The notes beneath the pieces were generated by a model. That model saw only the letters and a program-made list of their open reading frames with translations, was not told the origin of the DNA and searched no databases. A stretch of 64,000 nt of DNA from Malus domestica (Eukaryota > Streptophyta > Magnoliopsida > Rosales > Rosaceae). Made by a program: the position numbers and the translations under genes. Shown piece by piece: positions 56,276 to 64,000 of the stretch (the first letter of the stretch is position 1; every line of letters starts with the position of its first letter). The stretch is from contig NC_091667.1 of assembly GCF_042453785.1 (NCBI RefSeq), positions 33,844,001 to 33,908,000 of the forward strand, in the 5' to 3' direction.

Positions 56276-59009
56276 CTTCATCTAATTCTCCTTTTTTTTT
56301 CCAAGATAGATCCTAGGTAGTGAAAGCGGTCGCTCTTTGGTACTTCCTGATCTCCGATCCTCACCTCTAACTTATTTGGGCCTCCATTTGCACTGAACTT
56401 GCACTCCATATATTCTGTCTTTGATCGACTTAGGCGAAGACTTTTAGATTCCAACACTTCTCTCTAAAGGTTAAGCTTCATATTTACCCATTCCTAAGTT
56501 TCATCTATCAACATTATATCGTCTGCGAAAAGCATACACCAAGGAATATCATCTTGAATATGTCCCGTTAACTCATCATTTACCAATCCAAAAAGATAAA
56601 GACTTAAGGATGAGCCTTGATGTAACTCTACAGTTATGGGGAAGCTTTCAGTTTGTCCTTCATGAGTTCTTACGGCAGCCTTTGCTCCATCATACATATC
56701 TTTTATAGCTTGGATATATGCTACTCATACTCATTTATTCTGTAAAATCCTCCAAAGAATGTCTCTTGGGACCCTATCATACGTTTTTTCCAAATCTATA
56801 AAGACCATGTGTAAATCTTTTTTTCTATCTCTATATCTTTCCATCAATCTTCGTAAGAGATAGATTGCCTCCATAGTTGAGCGCCCTGGCATGAACCCGA
56901 ATTGGTTGTCCGAAACCAGTGTCTCTTGCCTCAACCTATGCTCAATGACTATTTCCCAAAGCTTCATTGTATGACTCATTAACTTAATACCCCTATAGTT
57001 CATGCAATTTTTTACGTCGCCCTTATTCTTGTAGATAGGCACCAAAGTGCTCTTTCGCCACTCATTTGGCATCTTCTTCGTTTTCAAAATCCTATTGAAA
57101 AAGTCTGTGACCCATGTTATACATGTCTCTCCCAAGACTTTCCACACTTCGATCGGTATATCATTTAGGCCCAATGCTTTTCTATGCTTCATCTTTTTCA
57201 AAGCTACAACCACTTCTTCTTTCTTGATTCGACGGTAAAATTAGTAGTTTCTACACTATTCTGAGTTACTCAATTCCCCTAAAGAAGTACTCATTTCATG
57301 TCCTTCATTGAAAAGATTATGAAAATAACCTCTCCATATGTCTTTGACTGCGTTCTATGTAGTAAGAACATTTCCATCCTCATCATTGATGCACCTCACT
57401 TGGTTTAGGTCTCTTGTCTTCTTTTCCCTTGCTCTAGCTAGTTTATAGATATCTAACTCTCATTCTTTGGTATCTAATCCCTTATACATATCGTCATAAG
57501 CCGCTAGCTTAACTTCTCTCATGGCTTTCTTTGCCTCCTGCTTCGCTATTCTATACATTTCACCATTTTCATTGGTCATATCCTTGTATAAGGCTTTACA
57601 ACATTCCTTCTTAGCCTTCACCTTTGTTTTTACCTCTTTATTCCACCACCAAGATTCCTTTTGGTGTGGAGCAAAACCCTTGGACTCTCCTAATACCTCT
57701 TTTGCTACTTTTCGGATATAATTAGCCATGGATACCCACCTCTGGCTAGCTTCCCCTTCTTTATCCCACACGCATTGGGTGATTACTTTATCTTTGAAAA
57801 TGGCATGTTTTTCTCCTTTTAGATTCCACCATCTAGTCTTTGGGCACTTCCAGGTCTTGTTTTTTTCTCTCTCTATTTTGATATGTACATCCATCACCAA
57901 CAAGCGATGTTGATTAGCCAAGTTCTCTCCCGGTATAACTTTGCAATCCTTACAAGTTATATGATCCCGTTCCTCATTAGAAGAAAATCTATTTGTATTT
58001 TTGACGACTCACTCTTGTAGGTGATCACATGTTCTTCTATTTTCTTAAAGAAGGTGTTGGCTAAGAAGAGATCGTATGCCATTGCAAAATCCAAGATGGC
58101 TTCCTCATCCTCGTTTCTCTCCCCAAAACCATGGCCACCATGAAAACCTCCATAGTTGCCTGTCTCCTTGCCCACGTGTCCATTTAAATCTCCTCTTATA
58201 AATACATTCTCCTTCTGAGCAATTCCTTGCACCAAGTCTCCAAGATCTTCCCAAAATTTCTCCTTCAAACTCGTATACAACCCTACTTGAGGTGCGTATG
58301 CACTAATCACATTGATGAGTTCTTGTCCTATTACAATCTTGATTGCCATAATTCTATCTCCTACCCTCTTGACATCTACAACATCTTGTGTCAAGGTCTT
58401 GTCCACGATGATGCCAACACCGTTTCTCGTTCTATTTGTGCTCAAATACCTAAGTTTTATAGATCATTTGCCTTAAGACAAACCTACTTAGTTTCTTGTA
58501 GGCACCTAATATTTATCTTTCTCCTCACCATAACTTCCACTACTTCCATAGATTTTCCCGTTAAGGTTCCTATATTCCACGTTCCTATACGCATTCTACT
58601 CTCTTGAACTCTAGCCTTATGTCCTAGCTTCTTCTCCCTCCCCCGTCTAATATGATCAAAGTACTTTTTTTGTGTGTCTTGTGTAAAGTTGATAGGAGCA
58701 TATGCTTCCAAACAACTTTGAGTGGAGTCGTTCAAAAAGAAGTTTCGATGACCCCCTTGCTCATTTAACACTGCATTCGGATGCCGATGGAGATACAACG
58801 ACCCTTGCTCACTTATCACTGTGCTCGGGCCACACAACACGCCACTTACAGGTGACACCCTAGCTTTAGCGCGATTTCGTTTTGGATTCATTTTCATAAG
58901 GATTCGATATAACCTAGGAGTGTCGGTTGTCGATTACCTGACGCCCTCCCCCTCCTCCTTTATCCAAGCTTGGAACCGGCAATGTAAGATAAACTTACAC
59001 ATGCGGAGT
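56276..59009 (-). mobile_element. RTE-type LINE, 5' part: endonuclease and reverse transcriptase (degenerate)
   Basis: Minus-strand order: apurinic-like endonuclease (MRIGTWNIGTLTGKSMEVVE at ~58590; GVGIIVDKTL, VISAYAPQVG, RGDLNGHVG, ITYKSESSKIQIDFLLM to 57957), a linker domain (57921-57460), then RT ([85 protein letters not shown], box FADD at ~56525). Several stops and frameshifts break the frame. Minus the gypsy insertion, the LINE is ~3.28 kb, full RTE length, with a 17-bp target duplication. It is inactive. Confidence 0.9.
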
Positions 59010-59072
59010 TTATTATGACGTTTGTATTAAATTAAATTTCTAACTTGCAAATATATTCATGTAGCTATATAT

Positions 59073-59260
59073 GGGATAAGGATCTTCTTCGGATCCTCAC
59101 ATTATATCTATTCATCGTACATCGTGCAGCCAACTTTCCTTAAAACTATTTTTGTTTAATTTTAAATAATAAAAAATTAAATGATTTATAGCCACACGAT
59201 GTACGATGAACGGATAGGATGTGAGGATTTCAAATAGGATCCATATGGAATCCAAATCCC
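59073..59260. mobile_element. MITE, ~188 bp, with inverted ends
   Basis: The left end gggataaggatcttcttcgg and the right end caaatccc pair as inverted repeats. Inner arms (atcgtacatcgtg / cacgatgtacgat) also pair. Direct repeat tatatat lies on both sides (59066-59072, 59261-59267), but this is simple sequence. Confidence 0.65.
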
Positions 59261-59796
59261 TATATATGATGATCTTTTATGAGTAACGAGAGATTTTACA
59301 AAGTGCCGGGAACACAACTCGATATACCAATGTCATAATATAAGTGGTTGGAATTTTTTTTTTCAAAGTATCCAACCAATATACCTACCGTATTCTCAGC
59401 ACTTTGAAAAAAATTTCATGCATAACATGCATGTAGGGAGTTCATTGCATGGCACCACTAAATTTTGTGTATTTTCATTCAGTAATATATCAAAATCGTA
59501 GTTGTTCAAGTATAAAATAAACAATGCTTCTTAATAATGACATTTAGTAAAAATTAAATACATGACGCGTTATATAATATTCGTACTTCTATTCTTGGTA
59601 AGTAAGCATGCATGTGATAAATTGCATAAAGTGAAACTCAAATTTAGATATATGGGGGGTGTATTGACATAACCAACTATACTATGGCTATATTTGTAGC
59701 TTATTGGAGAAAAAACTAAATTATACCTTATCCATAAACTGGCATTTTGCAGTGACTGGGCAGAGCAACTTGGAATTGGATCGATACTGTCTATGT
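59261..59796. other. AT-rich spacer
   Basis: Nothing supported. Confidence 0.5.
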
Positions 59797-59805
59797 CTTG
59801 TAGAG

Positions 59806-60025
59806 GGACTTGGATTCTCTGCCCTCCAATTTCTATGCCCTCCTCATGCTCTCCTGTTTTTGTGGTCACGGTTAAGCCACGTCAACATTTTATATTATTA
59901 TTTATTTTTGTTTTATTATTTTTATAAAAAAATAATATAAAATATTGACGTGATTTAACCGTGACCACACAAAACAGGAGGGCACGGGGAGGGCACCTAA
60001 ATGGGAGGGCAGACAATCCAAGTCC
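59806..60025. mobile_element. Mutator-like MITE, 220 bp
   Basis: Terminal inverted repeats GGACTTGGATT(c/g)TCTGCCC and the perfect 9-bp target duplication cttgtagag (59797-59805 and 60026-60034). Same family as 308-519. Confidence 0.9.
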
Positions 60026-60174
60026 CTTGTAGAGAGCAGGAGATGGATCACTTGGTGTTTGCATGGAAAGTTCAAGACCGTTGCATCTTGCATGTTTTCC
60101 TTTGCCAATTGCCAACCGGATGGAATGATCGATAGAGCAAGAACAAATGATCTATGTTTGGTTACAAATTATTA

Positions 60175-61311
60175 AGGGTAAATTACATAGTAGCCCCTCA
60201 GGTTTGAGCTTTATTGCAATCTCATACAACATCTTTAAAACATTTCACTTTCATACCTCAAGTACTATTTTATTTCAATTTCATACAACCGTTAGATTTT
60301 CCATCCATGGATCTGTTAAATGCTGACGTGGCTGCCACATATATGACACGTGGCTGCCAAATGTCTGCCACATGGCAAATAAAATAATTTTTTAATTTTT
60401 TTTTAAAAACCTGAAATTGGAAGGAAAAAAAAAAAGGTCCGAACCCAGAAGAAGAAGAAAGAGAAAGATAAGAAGAAGAAGAAAAATGAGGGAGGAGAAA
60501 GAAGAAGAAGAAGAAGAAAAAAAAAAAAAAAAAAAAAAGGGTCCGAACCCAGAAGAAGGAGGAAGAAGAAGAAAGATGAGGAGGAGAAGGAGGAAGAAGA
60601 AGAAGAAGAAGAAGAAAAAAAAAAAAAAAAAAGGGACCGAACCCAGAAAAAGGAGGAAGAAGAAGAAGAGAAGAAGAAGAGAAGAAGAAAGAGGAGGAGG
60701 AGGGAGAAGAAGAAGAAGAAGAAGAAGAAAAAAAAAAAAAAAAAAGGTCCGAACCCAGAAGAAGAAGAAAGAGAAAGAGAAGAAGAAGAAGAAGAAGAAG
60801 AAAGAGAAAAAAAAAAAAAAAGAAGAAAGGGACAGAACCCAGAAGAAGGAGGAAGAAGAAGAAGAGAAGAAGAAAGAGGAGGAGGAGGGAGAAGAAGAAG
60901 AAGAAGAAGAAGAAAAAAAAAAAAAAAAAAAAAAAAGGTCCGAACCCAGAAGAAGAAGAAAGTGAAAAAAAAAAAAAAAGTGGCAGATATGTTTTTTTTA
61001 AAGAGAGAGAAGAAGAAGAAGAAAGAGAAAAAAAAAAAAAGTGGCAGATATGTTTTTTTTTTTTTTTAAATTAAAAAATTATTTTATTTGCCACGTGTCA
61101 GACATTTGGCAGCCACGTGTCATATATGTGGCAGCCACGTGTCATATATGTGGCAGCCACGTCAGCATTTAACAGATCCATGGATGGAAAATCTAACGGT
61201 TGTATGAAATTGAAATAAAATAGTACTTGAGGTATGAAAGTGAAATGTTTTAAAGATGTTGTATGAGATTGCAATAGAGCTCAAACCTGAAGGGCTACTA
61301 TGTAATTTACC
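60175..61311. mobile_element. Mutator-like non-autonomous element with ~240-bp inverted ends and purine core
   Basis: The arms (60175-~60415 and ~61065-61311) are long inverted repeats starting gggtaaattacatagtagcc. They contain several copies of gacacgtggctgcca / ccacgtgtc. The 9-bp direct repeat aaattatta flanks the element (60166-60174, 61312-61320). The core, 60417-61050, is almost purely A and G. No transposase. Confidence 0.85.
60417..61050 (+). repeat. Polypurine tract with six-unit higher-order repeat
   Basis: A/G-only sequence of (GAA)n, (GGA)n and A-runs, punctuated about every 100 bp by gtccgaacccagaa (near 60438, 60542, 60636, 60748, 60831, 60939). The 182-codon Lys/Arg/Glu frame across it is an artefact of composition. 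Confidence 0.9.
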
Positions 61312-61320
61312 AAATTATTA

Positions 61321-62286
61321 ATTATCCTCATTGGATCTTGTTATATAGAGTTTTGATCATTAGGGAGTACTTGTTTACATGTGTATGTGTCTATTGTTAT
61401 CAAAATCTTGCTTTCAAATTTCGGTTTTCGTCATTTTTATCATGTTTTGCGAAATGCAATTCTGTTCAAATCATCTATATCTAACACCGCATTAAGAGTC
61501 TGTTTGGAATTACTTCTAACAATTTTTTTTTAAAAAAATAAAAAATAAACAACCTAAAGTGTTTATAATTGGTTTTGACATAAAAACTTAAAAGTATCTA
61601 CGAATTATAAAAGCTATTTGTGAGAAAGACTTGAAAAAAACACTTCCAAATACTTATAGCAAAAAGCAATGGCTTTTTAATCAAAATGGTCTTTGTGATT
61701 GACATAATTCCTCACTTTGATCTCTAACTTGAAAATCAATTGAAGCGATCCCAGAGTTTGTCCATTGTAAATCATTTTAGTAATCCATGAAAAATCGGTT
61801 CATATCCTCGTTGAATGGAAGAGTTGGTTTGATAAAAATACCCTTAAAGGTGATCACGTGGTCATTCATGTGACAATTTAACGAGGGTATTGAAAGATTT
61901 TCACGAAACAACTATAATGATTTACGGTAGGCAAAAGCAATGACCACTTCTATTAATTTTCATTACTAGGGACCAAAGTGAGAAGTTATGTTAATCTATA
62001 GAACCATTTTCACTAAAAAGTAAAAAACAAACAGTCTAACTTTTTAACTGTTGTCACTTAGTACCACGTTTAATAGTTTTCCTCTTTGCTTATAAGTGAT
62101 CAATCTTATATTCGATTCTCGCTAAAAGAGAATTTGCATAGTGGCATTCCACCTAAAATTTTGATGTCAAATCACAAAGTCTTCAAATCCAATCAGCAAA
62201 TTACATTTCACATGGAGGGACTTTTAATGTCAAATATGCACAGTGACATTCCACCTAAAATTTTGACATTTTCTTTAGAGATGCTC
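61321..62286. other. Spacer
   Basis: AT-rich. Contains two copies of gtgacattccacctaaaattttga-like sequence (~62141 and 62242). No gene. Confidence 0.5.
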
Positions 62287-62289
62287 TAA

Positions 62290-63255
62290 GACCATCTCCA
62301 ATGGTTGGGCTAAAAACCAATTTTTTTAGCCCGGAAAATTTAGCTTTTAGCCAAGAAACAGCTTTTCTTAAAATTTTAACCCAGGATTATTAAATAATGA
62401 ACTTAGGCTATTTTTTTTTCTTATATTATTTTTTTAAATTAAATATGTAGACTATCGTAAATTAATTTTATGAACATTTTAATCTTAAAATATTTAAATA
62501 TTGAAAAATCACTAAATTTTCCACAAATCAAGCCTTCAACTTTCACCAATCTTTCAACCCTTGGCTAACCTTCAATTCACCAACCGTTCAACACCAAATT
62601 TTCAATTCACCAACTGTTCAACACCTAACTTTCAACTTTCACCAACCGTTCAACACCAATTACGACCTCTAATATGCTCTCTTGTCATGTTGAACAATTT
62701 GGAAATTGAAAGATAAATTGGAAGAATTGTAGGAGAAAATTGAGTTTTGTGTGGATGTTTGAACAAATATGTAGGTATTTATAGAGTTTTTGGGTGAATT
62801 TTGAGTTAAATAATTTTTTTAATTATTTTAGCCGTTGGAATTAAATTTGGGCTGTTAGATCTTTTTTTTACTGTTAGATTTGATTATATTCGATCTCAGC
62901 CGTTGGATTCAATGTATTTTAAAATAACATTTTTTTTTAAATTTGAATCTGGACCGTTGGATCAACCAACGGTCCAAAAAGCCCAGCCGTTGGATGTTAA
63001 ATATAGTCGTTGGGTTGGATTTGGTGGCCGACACACGGGCTGACAGCGGGGGCCACCCTGTTGGGAAACACTTGTAAGCCCATCGCGTGTGGGCGGGCCG
63101 AGACTGGCCCAAGTTCCAGCGAGTCCACGCGCATTGGGGGGGGAATTTGGCCCAACTTTGGCATTTGGCTTTTAGCCTAATGTTTTAGCTTGGGTTGGGT
63201 TTGGGGGGAGATTTTGAAGGTTAATTTGGCTTTTAGCCCACCATTGGAGTTGGTC
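62290..63255. mobile_element. PIF/Harbinger-like (Tourist-type) MITE, 966 bp
   Basis: The inverted ends gaccatctccaatggttggg and ccattggagttggtc are flanked by taa target duplications (62287-62289, 63256-63258). Inside are several agccgttgga(t/a) motifs. No transposase. The 3-bp TAA duplication fits Harbinger elements. Confidence 0.75.
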
Positions 63256-63258
63256 TAA

Positions 63259-63587
63259 AGGGGCCAAAACCACAACTAAATCAAGGACAGTCAGATTTCA
63301 GTCAATGTACACATAGAGGACTTTGCATCAAATCCGACGGTAGGAAACGAGGCTACTATGTTGAATTTCACAGGTTCTAGAGTGTCGAACGTGAGTACAA
63401 GTGTAGAACTAGAATCCTCCTTGTTATTTTCCAATTAAACTAAACCCTCGGTCCCTGGGTTTTGAATCTCTCCCCGTCTCGGCTCTCTCCCACCTCCATT
63501 TCTTCCGATCAGTCGCCCTCGAAATTAAAATCCGGTTGGGATTTTCAGACAGAGAGAGAATTTGAGAGAGAAGGAGTAGAGAGAGAA
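63259..63587 (+). promoter_or_regulatory. CFIm25 upstream region
   Basis: Unique sequence between the Harbinger-like MITE and the ATG, with a (GA)-rich leader (gagagagaa) just before the start. The MITE ends only ~330 bp upstream of the start codon. Confidence 0.5.
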
Positions 63588-63871
63588 ATGGTGATGTCGG
63601 CGGTGGTGAACACGTACCCACTGTCGAGCTACACGTTCGGGACCAAAGAGCCGAAGATGGAGAAGGACACTTCCGTCGCCGATCGCCTCGCCCGCATGAA
63701 AGTCAAGTATGTTTCCCCCTTTTTCGATTTTCATTTCCCCCCTTCTAATTGATTCCAATAATTTTTAGATTTTAGTCCTTTTGAAGGTTTTTTGACTTCT
63801 AAAACCCTAATTTTTGAATCTGCAGTTACATGAAAGAGGGAATGCGGACCAGCGTCGAAGCGATTTTACTG
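63588..63871 (+). CDS. CFIM25: Pre-mRNA cleavage factor Im 25 kDa subunit (CFIm25), first two exons
   Basis: Exon 1 63588-63706 and exon 2 63826-63871 join across AA|T. The encoded N-terminus, ~55 residues, contains VVNTYPLSSYTFGTKEPKME, DTSVADRLARMKV and NYMKEGMRTSVEAILL. This is the conserved start of plant CFIm25 (NUDT21/CPSF5-like), a Nudix-fold RNA-binding protein that recognises UGUA upstream of poly(A) sites and influences poly(A) site choice. The rest lies beyond the window. The start MVMS is the family start; splice borders are canonical. Confidence 0.9.
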
Positions 63872-64000
63872 GTATGTGCTTTGAATCAATAGCCCCTCCT
63901 CTGCACATAATTTACCGTTTATTTTGGTGGGCAAAGCTCATAATCTCCTTGTATGTGTGAAATATTTAGGAAAAATAAAGAACTTGTTTGATCATTATTT

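Noticed and set aside
60417-60965. 182-codon Lys/Arg/Glu-rich open frame
   Set aside because: Direct product of a polypurine repeat inside a transposon; no start context, no domain, every purine tract of this kind reads open.

Overview
The window is nuclear DNA from a dicot plant. Genes have spliced exons with GT/AG introns, the spacers are AT-rich, and many families of transposable elements are present (Tat-lineage Ty3/gypsy, copia, RTE-type LINE, an Au-like SINE, Mutator-, hAT- and Harbinger-like MITEs). The repeat families and gene content look most like a woody Rosaceae species such as apple or pear; this is a judgement from memory, not a search result.

Layout. 1-90 is the tail of a DUF295 F-box gene; its intact relative lies inverted at 10281-11794. 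2061-5852 is a double methyl-CpG-binding-domain gene (MBD13-like) with an internal 0.6 kb exon duplication. About 4.7-10 kb and 12.2-18 kb are two copies of one segmental duplication: the second copy holds a broken MBD13 3' half, and each copy has since received its own insertions (a 1.7 kb solo LTR and a 534 bp palindrome in the first; a copia fragment and a MITE in the second). 18357-20241 carries two CLE peptide genes. 21904-23493 is a membrane steroid-binding protein gene (MSBP), 24293-25537 an F-box/LRR gene of the At3g48880 type, and 26252-28145 a broken tandem copy of it split by an hAT-like element. 28986-35114 is a complete 12-exon MSH3 mismatch-repair gene. 38532-39746 is an intronless WD40 gene of the RUP1/RUP2 (UV-B signalling repressor) type. 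63588 to the right edge is the start of the CFIm25 cleavage-factor gene.

The 19 kb between RUP and CFIm25 is one nested insertion. An RTE-type LINE (39972-59009, 17 bp target duplication) was split by a 15.75 kb gypsy insertion (40520-56270, target duplication gaggt). That insertion is a tandem LTR-A-LTR-B-LTR compound. Unit A is a Tat-lineage gag-pol element with in-frame stops and a lost RT catalytic aspartate. Unit B is a non-autonomous chimera carrying 5' exon fragments of at least two, probably three, unrelated host genes. The outer LTRs differ at only two visible positions, so the compound moved recently.

The host genes do not form a pathway. From memory of Arabidopsis locus numbers, their order interleaves three Arabidopsis neighbourhoods (At5g52230-52250, At3g48880-48890, At4g25540-25550), which suggests that the window keeps an ancestral gene order later thinned out in Arabidopsis.
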